Source: Inia geoffrensis (Eukaryota; Chordata; Mammalia; Artiodactyla; Iniidae). From it: 64,000 nucleotides of DNA. Below, piece by piece: positions 1-11,059 of the stretch (positions within the stretch are counted from its first letter, which is position 1; each line of letters starts with the position of its first letter). The notes below the pieces were generated by a model that worked only from the letters and a program-made list of their open reading frames with translations, did no database searches and was not told the DNA's origin. The position numbers and the translations under genes are program-made. The stretch covers positions 146,148,237 through 146,212,236 of the forward strand of contig CM070899.1 in assembly GCA_036417435.1 (NCBI GenBank), written 5' to 3'.

Positions 1-251
1 AGAAAGGACAGCCTCTTCAATAAGTGGTGCTGGGAAAACTGGACAGGTACATGTAAAAGTCTGAGGTTAGAATACAACCTAACACCATACACAAAAATAA
101 GCTCAAAATGAATTTAAGACCTAAATGTAAGGCCAGAAACTATCAAACTCTTAGAGGAAAACATAGGCACATCACTCTATGACATAAAGCACTGCAAGAT
201 CCTTTTTGACCCACCTCCTAGAGAAATGGAAATAAAAACAAATGGGACCTA

Positions 252-1010
252 ATGAAACTTCAAAGCTTTTGCACAGCAAAGGAGACCATAAATAAGGCCA
301 AAAGACAACCATTAGAATGTGAGAAAATATTTGCAAATGAAGCAACTGACAAAGGATTAATCTCCAAAATTTATAAGCAACTCATGCAGCTCAATAACAA
401 TAAAACAAACAGCCCAATCCAAAAATATGCAGAAGACCTAAATAGACATTTCTCCAAAGAAGACATACAGATTGCCAACAAACACATGAAAGAATGCTCA
501 ACATCATTAATCATTAGAGAAATTCAAATCAAAACTACAGTGAGATATCATCTCACACCAGTCAGAATGGCCATCATCAAAATATCTAGAAACAATAAAT
601 GCTGGAGAGGGTGTGGAGAAAAGGGAACACTCTTGCACTGCTGGTGGGAATGTGAATCGGTACAGCCACTATGGAGAACAGTATGCAGGTTCCTTAAAAA
701 ACTAGAAATAGAACTACCATATGACCCAGAAATCCAACTACTGGGCATATACCCTGAGAAAACAATAATTCAAAAAGAGTCATGTACCAAAATGTTCATT
801 GCGGCTCTAGTTACCATAGCCTGGAGATGGAAACAACCTAAGTGTCCATCATCGGATGAATGGATAAAGAAGATTTGGCACATATATACAATTGAATATT
901 ACTCAGTCATAAAAAGAAGCGAAATTCAGCTATTTGTAGTGAGGTGGATGGACCTAGAGTCTGTCAAACAGAGTGATGTAAGTCAGAAAAAGACAAATAC
1001 TGTATGCTAA
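252..1010 (+). pseudogene. L1 ORF2 C-terminal fragment (open for 252 codons)
   Basis: This open run carries the C-terminal third of L1 ORF2p. Recognisable blocks are [11 protein letters not shown] at the start, the segment [18 protein letters not shown], the cysteine-rich [18 protein letters not shown] around residues 118-135, and the block [23 protein letters not shown] near residue 200. The family protein is about 1,275 residues, so this is a fragment without endonuclease or RT core. Upstream ORF2 sequence (1-251) continues in other frames, so no long ORF2 exists. The cysteine-rich block is known to matter for ORF2p nucleic-acid binding. Confidence 0.9.
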
Positions 1011-1249
1011 CACATATATATGGAATATAAGAAAAAAAATGTCATGAAAAACCTAGGGATAAGACGGGAATAAAGACACAGACCTACTAGAGAATGGACT
1101 TGAGGATATGGGGAGGGGGAAGGGTAAGCTGTGACAAAGCGAGAGAGAGGCATGGACATATATACACTACCAAACATAAGGTAGATAGCTAGCGGGAAGC
1201 AGCCGCATAGCACAGGGAGATCAGCTAGGTGCTTTGTGACAACCTGGAT

Positions 1250-1270
1250 GGGTGGGATAGGGAGGGTGGG
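1250..1270 (+). other. Potential G-quadruplex motif in L1 3'UTR
   Basis: Five GGG runs lie in 21 bases (1250-1252, 1254-1256, 1260-1262, 1264-1266, 1268-1270) with loops of 1-3 bases. This fits a strong G-quadruplex pattern on the plus strand, which is the L1 RNA sense. G-rich 3'UTR tracts are a known feature of mammalian L1. Confidence 0.7.
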
Positions 1271-1395
1271 AAAGAGGGAGATGCAAGAGGGAAGAGATAT
1301 GGGAACATATGTATATGTATAACTGATTCACTTTGTTATAAAGCAGAAAGTAGCACACCATTGTAAAGCAATTACATTCCAATAAAGATGTAAAA

Positions 1396-1450
1396 TTTTT
1401 TTTTAAAAAAGAAACGGTATTAAAGAAATGAAGGGGCAAAAAAAAAAAAA
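1396..1450. other. A-rich junction between two L1 copies
   Basis: The A-tail of the first L1 is followed by about 30 bases of non-L1-like sequence and a 13-base A run, then the second L1 begins inside ORF2. No convincing target duplication was found. Confidence 0.5.
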
Positions 1451-4188
1451 GCAACTAAAAGCTGGTTCTTTGAAAAGATAAACAAAATTGATAAATCATT
1501 AGCCAGACTCATGAAGAAAGAGAGGGAGAGGACTCAAATCAATAAAATTAGAAATGAAAAAGGAGAAGTTACGACAGACACTGTAGAAATACAAAGCATC
1601 CTAAGAGACTACGACAAGCAACTCTATGCCAATAAAATGGACAACCTGGAAGAAATGGACAAATTCTTAGAAAGGTATAACTTTCCAAGACTGAACCAGG
1701 AAGAAACCGATAATATGAACAAACCAGTCACAAGTAATGAAATTGAAACTGTGATTAAAAATCTTCGAACAAACAAAAGTCCAGGGCCAGATGGCTTCAC
1801 AGGTGAATTCTATCAAACACTTAGAAAATAGCTAACACCCATCCTTCTCAAACTCTTCCAAAAAATTACAGAGGAAGGAACACTCCCAAACTCATTCTAT
1901 GAGACCACCATCACCCTGATACCAAAAACCAGACAAAGACACCACAAAAAAAGAATTTACAGAACAATATAACTGATGAATATAGATGCAAAAATAATCA
2001 ACAAAATACTACCAAACAGAATCCAACAACACTTTAAAAGGATCATACACCATGATCAAGTTGGGTTTATCCCAGGGATGCAAGGATTCTTCAATATACG
2101 CAAATCAATCAGTGTGATACACCATATAACCAAATTGAACAATAAAAACCATATGATCATCTCAATAGATGCAGAACAATCTACGGACAAAATTCAACAC
2201 CCATTTATGATAAAAACTCTCCAGAAAGTAGGCATAGAGGGAACCTACCCCAACATAATAGAGGCCATATATGACAAACCCACAGCAAACATCATTCTCA
2301 ATGGTGAGAAACTGAACGCATTTCCTGTAAGATCAGGAATGAGACAAGGATGCCCACTCTCCCTGCTATTATTCAACATAGCTTTGCAAGTCCTAGCCAC
2401 GGCAATCAGAGAAGAAATAGAAATAAAAGGAATACAAATTGGAAAAGAAGAATTAAAACTGTCACTGTTTGCAGGTGACATGATATTATATATAGAGAAT
2501 CCTAAAAATGCCACCAGGAAACTACTAGAGCTAATCAATGTATTTGGTAAAGTTGCAGGATACAAAATTAAAGCACAGAAACCTCTTGTATTCCTATACA
2601 CTAACAATGAAAGATCAGAAAGAGAAACTAAGGAAACACTCCCATTTACCATTGCAACAAAAGAATAAAATACTTAGGAATAAACCTACCTAGGGAAACA
2701 AAAGACCTGTATGCAGAAAACTATAAGACACTGATGAAAGAAATTAACAGTGAAACCAATAGATGGAGAGATATACCATGTTCTTGGATTGGAAGGATCA
2801 ATATTGTGAACATGACTATACTACCCAAAGCAATCTACAGATTCATTGCAATCCCTATCAAATTACCAATGGCATTTTCTACGGAACTAGAACAAATCAT
2901 CTTAAGATTTGTTTGGAGTCACAAAGGATCCCAAATAGCGAAAGTAGTCTTGAGGGGAAAAAACGGAGCTGGAGGAATCAGACTCCCTGACTTCAGACTA
3001 TACTACAAAGCTACAGTAATCAAGGCATATGATACTGGCACAAAAACAGAAACATAGATCAATGGAACAAAATAGAAAGCCCAGAGATAAACCCATGCTC
3101 CTATGGTCAACTAATCTATGACAAAGGAAGCAAAGATATACAATGGAGAAAAGACAGTCTCTTCAGTAAGTGGTGCTGGGAAAACTGGATAGCTACATGT
3201 AAAGAATGAAATTAGAACATTCCCTAACACCATACACAAAAATAAACTCAAAATGGATTAGAGACCTAAATGTAATACCAGACACTATAAAACCCTTAGA
3301 GGAAAACATGGGAAGAACACTATTTGACATAAATCACAGCAAAATCTTTTTGATCCACCTCCTAGAGTAATGGAAATAAAAACAAAAAATAAACAAATGA
3401 CATCTAATGAAACTTCAAAGCTTTTGCACAGCAAAGGAAACCATAAACAAGATGAAAAGACAACCCTCAGAATGGGAGAAAATATTTGCAAATGAATCAA
3501 TGGACAAAGGATTAATCTCCAAAATATATATACAGCTCATGCAGCTCAATATTAAAGAAACAAACAACCTAATCCAAAAATGGGCAGAAGACCTAAATAG
3601 ACATTTCTCCAAAGAAGACATACAGATTGCCAAGAAGCACATGAAAAGCTGCTCAACATTACTAATTATTAGAGAAATGCAAATCAAAACTAGTGAGGTA
3701 TCACCTCACACCGGTTAGAATGGCCATCAGCAGAAAATCTACAAACAACAAATGCTGGAGAGGATGTGGCGAAAAGGGAGCCCTCTTGCACTGTTGGTGG
3801 GAATGTAAATTGATACAGCCACTTTAGAGAACCGTATGGAGGTTCCTTAAAAAACTAAAAATAGAATTACCATACGATCCAGCAACACCACTACTGGGCA
3901 TATACCCAGAGAAAACCATAATTCAAAAAGACACATGCACCCCACTGTTCTTTGCAGCACTATTTACAATAGCCAGGTCATGGAACCAGCCTAAATGCCC
4001 ATTGACAGATGAATGGATAAAGAAGATGTGTTAACATATATACAATGGAATCTTACTCAGCCATAATAAGGAATGAAATTGAGTCATTTGCTGAGACATG
4101 GGTGGATCTAGAGACTGTCACACAGAGTGAAGTAAGTCAGAAAGAGAAAAACAAATATCGTGTATTAACACATGCATGTGGAACCTAG
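1451..4188 (+). pseudogene. L1 ORF2 remnant with mutated RT active site
   Basis: Conserved RT blocks are readable in pieces: [14 protein letters not shown] (near 1780-1820), [14 protein letters not shown] (2050-2090), [16 protein letters not shown] (2160-2210) and [12 protein letters not shown] (2340-2380). The catalytic FADD box reads FAGD (codon 2474-2476 is GGT), so an essential aspartate is lost. Stops and frameshifts occur at about 1831, 2668 and 3057, and again after 3718. The C-terminal region resumes at 3407-4188. The copy cannot make active ORF2p. Confidence 0.9.
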
Positions 4189-4410
4189 AAAAATTTTACA
4201 GATGAACCAGTTTGCAGAGTAGCAGTTGAGACACAGATGTAGAGAACAAACATATGGACGCCAAGAGGGGAGAACCGCGGTGGGGTGGGGATGGTGGTGT
4301 GCTGAATTGGGCGATTGGGATTGACATGTATACACTGATGTGTATAAAATCGATGACTAATAAGAACCTACAGTATAAAAAAACAAACAAACAAATAAAC
4401 AAAAACAACT
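1451..4410 (+). mobile_element. LINE-1, 5'-truncated, with ORF2 RT domain to 3' tail
   Basis: Starts in the ORF2 linker before the RT ('aactaaaagctggttctttg') and runs through RT, C-terminus and 3'UTR to a tail of aac/aaac repeats at about 4378-4405. The 3'UTR ('gggcgattgggattgacatg', 'gatgactaataagaaccta') is the same type as the full-length minus-strand L1 at 11975-17887, and differs from the neighbour at 1-1395. Both copies being truncated and adjacent suggests two independent insertions. Confidence 0.93.
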
Positions 4411-5094
4411 TATACTAAACTTTCTTTGGGTTATTTGTATGGAAATATGTTAATATAAATGTTTCAGAGATTACATGAAATTTCTAAAAATCTTATATGT
4501 TCTGGTATAATGTTATAACTCATAATTCTAGTTATTACTTTAAAATGTATATCTCAGAAATAACTAAATTTCCTTGTCAATTGCATTGTTATGAACTTTC
4601 ATCAAATCTTTAACCATGGTCATTTTTAAGTCTTTTGTCATTTACAGACAGTTCTGGGTGTACTCTGATGCTTTTGCAAAAATGTTCCTGTAAAAGGGTT
4701 TCATCTTCAAGGGATTCATGGAAAAGACTGACAAGTACAGGTTTCTGGTAACTGCCTATGCTGCTAAACTGAATGAATAAGCATTTTCAGAACTCTAATA
4801 GAAAACTGATGAATTCATAAAAGTGCTAACAAAAGATCAAGATAAGAAAAATTAATTACATGGGACTGAGTGAACTGATGAGGATGATTATAATTTTTGT
4901 GACTTTCTGTTTGAATAAAAAAAAAACCCCACAAGGAGTCTAGGCAAAAAATATACAAATCAATTTTCACTGCACAGTAAAGAATCTGTTACAGTGAAGG
5001 ATTACTGGACTGAATGTCAATATTATGACATAGTATGAATGACACCGTTTACAATGCTTGGTGTCAGTTTATTTATCTCTTATAAAAATAAAAT

Positions 5095-5096
<2 letters not shown>
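4411..5096. other. Unassigned AT-rich non-coding DNA
   Basis: No recognisable repeat, RNA gene or convincing reading frame. A short run of A then C lies at 4917-4930. Confidence 0.5.

Positions 5097-5137
<41 letters not shown>
5097..5137 (+). repeat. (TG)n microsatellite, about 20 units
   Basis: An uninterrupted GT/TG run of 41 bases is followed directly by an A-rich stretch to about 5164. Pure dinucleotide tracts of this length are usually length-variable and can adopt Z-DNA. Confidence 0.97.
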
Positions 5138-5140
<3 letters not shown>

Positions 5141-5639
5141 AAAAAACAACCTCAAAAAAAAAAAGTGTTTTATTTACTGTGGGCAATTTGGGTGTTTCTC
5201 CCCTTCCTTCCACTGGGAAAGACAATATACCATGAAACTTTGTAATCGGGGCTGAGGAGGGAAATGCAATAGAGAATCTACACATAGCACAGACTGCTAG
5301 CTGCCTTCCAATGCCTATGCTCCTGCCCTTCCATATGAACAGAACCTCAAGCTGTATGTAGGATGCTGGGTCCTTGACTCCAGTACCAGCTCTGCACTGC
5401 ATATCCTGAGACTTATTTTACACAGGAGAAAAAATAAACTTCTATATTGTTTTAAACTACTATTATTTGGGATATCTGTCACATGCCATCAAACTTAATC
5501 CTTTCTGATATCTCACGTAATCCAAATTCAAGAGACCTTATCCCTGAATATGTGATTTGAATTGAATTGAAAAAGTAAGAAGTCCAGTCAACTGAACCAA
5601 GTGGTGTGTGATTGTAACAGCCATAAAAACTGCCAGTCA
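5138..5639. other. Unassigned non-coding DNA
   Basis: After the A-rich flank of the microsatellite nothing was recognised. The minus-strand open frame across the TG tract is a repeat artefact. Confidence 0.45.
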
Positions 5640-5840
5640 GTGGTCTCCTACTCTATGACAGGCATCTTTTTGAGTTTCAAACTACACTATATTATTTAAT
5701 CTTGTGAAGTAGGATTGCTGTTCTCATTTTGTCCAGAAAGGTGAAAGAATGGGCCTGAAGTTACTTTAGACCATTTGTGGTAAAGCCAGGATTCAACTGT
5801 AAACTTGTCTGACTCCAAATCTCATAATTCAACATCTTGT
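5640..5840 (-). repeat. MIR SINE, reverse orientation
   Basis: Contains the reverse complement of the MIR core: 'ttatttaatcttgtgaagtagg', a degraded 'cattttacagatgagg' block, 'aagttacttt' and 'gccaggattcaac', in the expected order. MIRs are tRNA-derived SINEs mobilised by L2 early in mammalian history. Confidence 0.75.
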
Positions 5841-7069
5841 TATCAGCTGTTTCAAAGAAATAAAGAATCCAAAGGCACTCACTCATGGTCTTTCAAAAAC
5901 CACAGACCTTCTCCAAAGCTTTCAAGTACCTGCCAGATCCCCAATCATTTCTATAGAATAAGTGAAACAGGTGTGAAGGAATTTAAATATTAATTTTAAA
6001 TGAATATTGAAATTAATCTTTAAACTATATCAGCCAAAGATTCCCAGTTGTTACTGAAAAAGCAAGTGAAAATATATGGAGAAATTCACATTCTGCATAT
6101 CCTTTAGCACTTAGTTTTTCTGTCTGGCTGTAGATTTTTGCAGGACAATAGATAATTGTGCTTGCAGAATAATTCACCTTCTCCTGATTCCAGTTTTTCA
6201 CTTGAATTCATACTCATCTGATTGGAAGAGAATTCTTATTCTTATGGCAATGAAGGCTTTGTTCCCTGCCCCCTCCCTTTTAAAAATACAAGCTAATAAT
6301 CTTTACTTCAGAACTGGAATAAACAGTGGGAACAAAGTGACTGTATTTTTAAAACATGTTTTCCTCCACAAAAGGTCTCTTACCAACAAGTCAGAAGAAA
6401 TATTCTTCACAACCTCCCCTCCACTAGACTTCAATTTTCTTCTGAAGTATTTGTCTTTGGGGAAATTACAAGTTGGGCCAATGCTTTGTCACAGGGGCCT
6501 GGGCTTAAGGCTGTCCAGTTACTGGTCCATGCTTTCCTTTGGGAGAGGGTGGAGTAGTCCTTCAAGGTTGGCTGGTTCCTTTGAAGTGTTCTCTGGAACA
6601 GATCAGAGTGGCCCATGGTTGATAGAGGACTATCATACATTTTAATAAGAGCCGGCAGAAACAAGGAGTGTTTGTATAGGTAGAATTGCACCTTTAATGT
6701 CTGCCACTTTTTCCAACAGCATAGAGGCCTTAAGCTCTGGCATTTCCAAGCAACAGAGGGCTAAGTAGTGTTCTCTGGGGCTGCACCAGCCACCAAATGC
6801 CAGGTAGAAAAGGGCCCAGCTGGTGGGAACTTCAAGTCATAGCTATGCTCTTAAGCTCACTGTATCTGTCCATGAACTTCTGGGATACCCTAGTATAATC
6901 ACCCACTGCTCCTAGTTAGTGTCCGCCTGATATCTAGCTACTGATGGATGTTTGTCCATCCTGCCCTTGCTCCTCGCCTTGTTCACTCACTGTCAGTCAA
7001 TGGAATGCATTTCATTGGGGTTGTATGTATGTTTTCCTCAGCTCCCTCTTTCAGACAGTATAATGAGGT
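5841..7069. other. Unassigned non-coding DNA
   Basis: No repeat family or exon was recognised. The 147-codon plus-strand frame at 6202-6645 has no domain, no obvious splice context and overlaps another long frame on the opposite strand. Confidence 0.45.
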
Positions 7070-7225
7070 GGGCTGTAGAGTCAGAGGCACTCACTGTCAG
7101 CCTTCAGAAAGTTATGTGGCCTGTGTGAATCTCAGTGCCCTTGCCTCGTATGGGGATTCAAAAATACCTACGTCCTAGGACGGCTGATGAGCTCATGTGC
7201 ATGAAGCACCTGACACAGCAGAACC
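7070..7225 (+). repeat. MIR SINE, decayed
   Basis: Shows the MIR order 'gtggcctgtgtgaatctcagtg', 'atggggattcaaaaatacct' and 'catgaagcacctgacaca' (the degraded 'aagcgcttagcac' end). Confidence 0.65.
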
Positions 7226-7300
7226 TGACTCTTGTTTTCCTGGCTCTTTTTTTAAAATACTATTTACATTTTTTAAATATTTACTATATCAGGGGTAGTT

Positions 7301-7340
7301 ATCACCATCATCATCATCATTGGTCTTATTATTATTATTT
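7301..7340 (+). repeat. Short (ATC)n and (ATT)n runs
   Basis: About five CAT units (7305-7320) are followed by TTA/ATT units (7326-7340). Confidence 0.8.
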
Positions 7341-7470
7341 TCCAATTGGGAATCACAAGGTTTTGTATGATGTCCACAGTCAGCAGTGCACTCTACTATC
7401 CTAGACTCGAGGGAAGCTTCAGTTTTTCATTAACCTCTTCAGTCCTGGGTTTTTTTTAGTTTACCACATT

Positions 7471-7655
7471 TAGTCACCATTTTTTATTTTTTTTAATTTT
7501 TATTCATTTTTTAATTTAATTTTATATTTTGGCCACACTGTGCAGCATGTGGGAGCTTAGTTCCCAGACCAGGGATCAAACCTATGCCCCCTGCATTGGA
7601 AGCCTGGAGTTTTAACCACTGGACCACCAGGGAAGTCCCTAGTCACCATTTTTTA
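7471..7655 (-). mobile_element. CHR-1-type tRNA-derived SINE with 16-bp target duplication
   Basis: In reverse complement the element starts 'gacttccctggtggtccag', contains a pol III B-box-like 'ggtttgatccc' and ends in an A/T-rich tail. A perfect 16-bp direct repeat, TAGTCACCATTTTTTA, lies at 7471-7486 and 7640-7655, so the insert itself is 7487-7639. The family is a tRNA-Glu-like SINE of cetaceans, hippos and ruminants and depends on L1-type machinery to move. Confidence 0.93.
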
Positions 7656-8015
7656 ATGGACCAAGACTCAATGTAGAAATAAAATGTTAGTGAGAAGACA
7701 TGTGTTTGGATTCAGAAAGGTCATTACTTAAATCCCAAGTTCACCACATGTCTGCTGATGCCAAGTGTCAAATGAGTAAAAGGGATGGGACTCTCTGGCC
7801 TTTAGGTCCTTTCCCTGTAAGCTTAAAATAAGAGCACTTTCTTCACAGAACTAATTTAGTAAACAGACCAGGTAAAGTAAGTGGCAGTGCCTGGTAAGGT
7901 GCCTGATATATAAAAGTTAATTCTTTTTCTCAATCCTACTAACATCACTACCACCACTACTAGGCACCAAATATAATGCTGAGAGGACACTGCTTTTGGA
8001 GCTGTTACAGTTCCT
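7656..8015. other. Unassigned; possible MIR traces
   Basis: Weak MIR-like words occur near 7710-7800 and 7885-7925 ('gtgcctgatatataaaagtt') but are too decayed for a firm call. Confidence 0.35.
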
Positions 8016-8560
8016 TCTTGCTGCAGCATAAACCACCCCAAAACTGAGGTCTTAAAATAACAATAACCATTTATTTTGCTCACAAATCTGCATTTTGAGT
8101 AAAGCTGGGAAGGAAGAGCTCCTCTCTGTTCTATGTAATGTCGGCTGGGTGGGGCAGCTTAACTGGGGGCCAGAGGAGACACTTTCAAGGTGGTGCCCAC
8201 CTGTGGCTGAAGATTTGGTGCTGGCCCATTGACTGGGAGCTCAACCAGGGCCATGGGCTAGGGAATTTGGTTTCTCCTACATGGGTCTCTCGATGGACTG
8301 CCTAAGGATTCTTTACAGCAGAGTGGTGAGCTCCAAGGACAAACATTCTAAGAGAATAAGGCAGGAGTGATGGTATTTTTATAACTCAGCCTTGGAAGTC
8401 ACATAGTGTCAGGGGTTTCAGACTCTACAGTGGAGACAGTTGCAAAGATCTGCCCAGGTCTAAAGGTGAGGAGACACACACCACCACTCAACAGGAGAAG
8501 TGTCCAGGTCATATTTTAAGAGGAGCACATCAGATGAGAAATACCGTCACCACTATCTCT
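8016..8560. repeat. Old interspersed repeat, family not assigned
   Basis: Begins with a phrase common to a dispersed mammalian repeat ('gctgcagcataaaccacccc' followed by 'aaaactgaggtcttaaaata') and continues for about 500 bases with features such as 'gccttggaagtcacatagtg'. I could not name the family. Confidence 0.45.
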
Positions 8561-8714
8561 GGAAAATGCAACCTTCCACAAAAGTATTGCCTGGACTAGT
8601 AGTGGTCTGGACTTAACTGATGGGCCCAGCTGGGAACGATGTTGCCTTGCCATTGAGCTAAGTTTCAGTCCTTGTGAGGCTGATTGCATACTGTTTAGGG
8701 CCCTATAGTCATAC

Positions 8715-8860
8715 TATTTATATTCAAAAGCCAATTCTGCCACTTACTTAGCCGTGTGACTTTGACTAAATAACTTAATTCCTTGGCTTCTGTCCTTATC
8801 TTTAAAGTAGGAATGGCAATAGCATGTATACATAACATAGGGCTGTTATGCTTCTTTTGG
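8715..8860 (+). repeat. MIR SINE
   Basis: 'ttctgccacttacttagc', 'gtgtgactttgactaaata', a degraded 'cttatctttaaagtaggaat' and 'agggctgttatg' follow the MIR consensus order. Confidence 0.82.
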
Positions 8861-8984
8861 AAAGAAGATTATCATGGTTCTTGGGAAAACAGTGACAACT
8901 TTTCCAAGGGAAATCTAGAAAACAATCAGAAGAAGGAAGGAGGGGCCATGCCACATATCCCCAGCTCTTCTTGTGACAGAATAG

Positions 8985-9150
8985 AAAAGAATGTGGAGAG
9001 TAGAGTCAGACAGACTTGGTGTATATCCTGGCTCTACATTTTACCAGCATTGTGACTTTGGGGAAGTACCCCATCATTCCGAACCTCATCTATATAAGGG
9101 GGCTCAGTGTTATTATGAGCCCTGAATTAAATAGTATGCATGATTGACTA
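8985..9150 (+). repeat. MIR SINE
   Basis: 'gtagagtcagacagacttgg', 'cctggctctacattttacca', 'tgtgactttggggaagtacc' and 'cctcatctatataaggggg' match MIR order. Confidence 0.82.
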
Positions 9151-9845
9151 TTTCATACCGCTCGGATGAGAAATATTTATTGGAGTAAAAAAGGGCACCA
9201 AGATAGCTAATAGCAATAATTCGAGTCATAGTGTATTCACAAAAGAGCATCCAGGTTAATGAGAACTTGTGGAACAGAGAGGAGACAGCAAACTTACCCA
9301 ATGTCTTTCAGCCTTGAATCGCCAAAAGTAAATTGTCTAAAAGTACATTTGGAGCTGACCAAGTGGGACTGGTTTTTCGGTGGAGTGAACTGGGTGGGCA
9401 CCTTGGCAATGGAAACTTCCCTCGTGATAAGGATACAAAGAGAAAACCCACCTGAGAAAGAGGCCAATGGAACTGGAGGCACAGAAACAGATGACAGATT
9501 AAGCTCACCCTTGCGGGGGAGATCTGGGAGGGAGGTTGCAAGGCAGATCAAAGACAAATTCATAAGAGACTGGGTTGTGTGAAAAATAATTTTTCCAAAC
9601 TTCTGTGCCCAGGTACTACAATGTGTTGGAAGAAACAGGTTCACTTTGTGGGAGTCTCTCCTCCTACTTTACTTTCTAACCAAAACTCTCACCTTGATTG
9701 AGGTGGGTGGGCGGCAGTGAAAACACTTTGTGTTAGGAAATCTGTGCTTTGAGTGTTGCGACACTGCCTGGGACAGCAGCAGCAATAGCGACCCCTTGGT
9801 TATTAACAAGCAACCCCCCCTCCCCAACACGTACCTCCAGCCACT
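9151..9845. other. Unassigned non-coding DNA
   Basis: Several overlapping open frames occur on both strands at 9259-9644, but none has a recognisable domain or splice context. No repeat was recognised. Confidence 0.4.
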
Positions 9846-10081
9846 TCTTAGCCCAGAAGTCCCCAACCTTTTTGGCACTAGGGACCCGTTTCGTGGAAGA
9901 CTATTTTTCCACGGAAGGGGGGAGGGGGAACGGTTCAGGTGGTAATGCAAGTGATGGGGAGCGATGGGGAGCGGCAGAGGAAGCTTCCCTCGCTTGCCCG
10001 CGGATCACCTCCTGCTGTGCAGCCCGGCTCCTAACAGGCCTCCGACCGTAAGGTACCAGGTTGGGGACCCCGGTCTTAGCC
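9846..10081. mobile_element. Non-autonomous hAT (MER1/Charlie-like) DNA transposon with 8-bp TSD
   Basis: The element is 9854-10073 (220 bp). Its ends are inverted: CAGAAGTCCCCAACC on the left and GGTTGGGGACCCCGG on the right, sharing GTCCCCAACC as terminal inverted repeats. It is flanked by a perfect 8-bp direct repeat, TCTTAGCC (9846-9853 and 10074-10081), the TSD size of hAT elements. The interior is GC- and CpG-rich ('gatggggagcggcag', 'cacctcctgctgtgcagccc') as in MER1-type Charlie elements. It has no coding capacity and would have needed transposase in trans. Confidence 0.9.
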
Positions 10082-10170
10082 AATGGTTGTTAAGTTGTAA
10101 AGTGGCCCTTTGGCAGAGAAAAAAACTGAAACAAAGGAGCTCTAAGAACAGCTGCTTTCCCTAGATCATC

Positions 10171-10556
10171 AAAGACAAAGCAAAGGGGCTTCCCTGGTGG
10201 CACAGTGGTTAAGAATCCACCTGCCAGTGCAGGGGACACGGGTTTGAGCCCTGGTCCGGGAAGATCCCACATGCCACGGAGCAACTAAGACCGTGCACCA
10301 CAACTACTGAGCCTGCATTCTAGAACCCGTGAACCACAACTACTGAAGCCCACGCACCTAGACCCCGTGCTCAGCAACAAAGAGAAGCCACCACAATGAG
10401 AAGCCTGTGCACTGCAACAAAGAGTAGCCCCCAATCACCGCAACTAGAGAAAGCTCGCACACAGCAACGAAGAGCTTATGCAGCCAAAAATAAATAAATA
10501 ATAAATTAATAAATAAATCTTTTTTTAAAAAGTGTTTAAAAAAAAGACAAAGCAAA
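10171..10556 (+). mobile_element. CHR-2-type long SINE with 14-bp TSD
   Basis: Starts 'gggcttccctggtggcac' at about 10187, has a B-box-like 'gggtttgagccc', then the long tail repeats 'accacaactactgagcc' and 'agcaacaaagagaagcc', ending in an AATA-rich tail (10488-10518). A 14-bp direct repeat AAAGACAAAGCAAA flanks it (10171-10184, 10543-10556). The body is tRNA-derived and the extended form is typical of cetacean genomes. Confidence 0.94.
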
Positions 10557-11059
10557 AGCAGTTTCTTTCTCAGAAGTATGGTGTGATTTAATTACTTGTG
10601 CTTTCTCTGTGGTGTTTTCTACTATGTTTCATTGTGAGCATATGGTGTTCCTCCCGATTATGGGCAAAAGTGTCTTTTGTGGGTTATCTTGGGAACTAAC
10701 CACCATATGACATTGTTTCCACAGGTAAATCCTTTCCAAGTTCTCAACAACTGAATGGGAAACAAACTTTCAGATCCAAAGAATCTTTTTTAGATTACAA
10801 TTGCTTATATCATACAGTGTATATAACAGGTGAGATAGTCAGATTGCTTACTTTTCTAAGTTTTTATGGAGATTTTCCAGCATATGCATCTTGCCCCAAC
10901 ATGTCTCAATATTATGTGCATCTTGCGTCTTCCTCCATCACTACCCACACTCTCCTCTCTCTATTGGAGTGTCCTTAATATAGGCACTGTAGGTGCTCCA
11001 CTCAGATGCTCTCAGATCCTTTTGCCATTACTGTGTACCCCTCTTCAGGCTTCAGCGTG
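10557..11059. other. Unassigned non-coding DNA
   Basis: No repeat or exon was recognised. Confidence 0.4.

Larger units (their letters stand above)
1..1395 (+). mobile_element. LINE-1, 3' portion (ORF2 C-terminus and 3'UTR), 5' end outside window
   Basis: The sequence enters inside L1 ORF2 (the 'ggtgctgggaaaactgg' block near 27-44) and runs through the ORF2 C-terminus into a G-rich 3'UTR, ending in 'aataaagatgtaaaa' plus an A-run near 1380-1410. The 3'UTR reads 'gatagctagcgggaagcag' and 'cacagggagatcagctagg', the same 3'UTR type as the copy at 49920-50570 and unlike the copies at 1451 and 11975. Frame changes before position 252 show the element is dead. L1 encodes the endonuclease and reverse transcriptase that copy L1 RNA into new sites. 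Confidence 0.93.

Noticed and set aside
2245..2652. 135-codon minus-strand frame
   Set aside because: It is antisense to the L1 RT domain.
5073..5402. 109-codon minus frame ending in threonine-histidine repeats
   Set aside because: The repeats come from the TG microsatellite.
6202..6691. 147-codon plus and 86-codon minus frames
   Set aside because: They overlap on opposite strands with no recognisable domain; likely chance.
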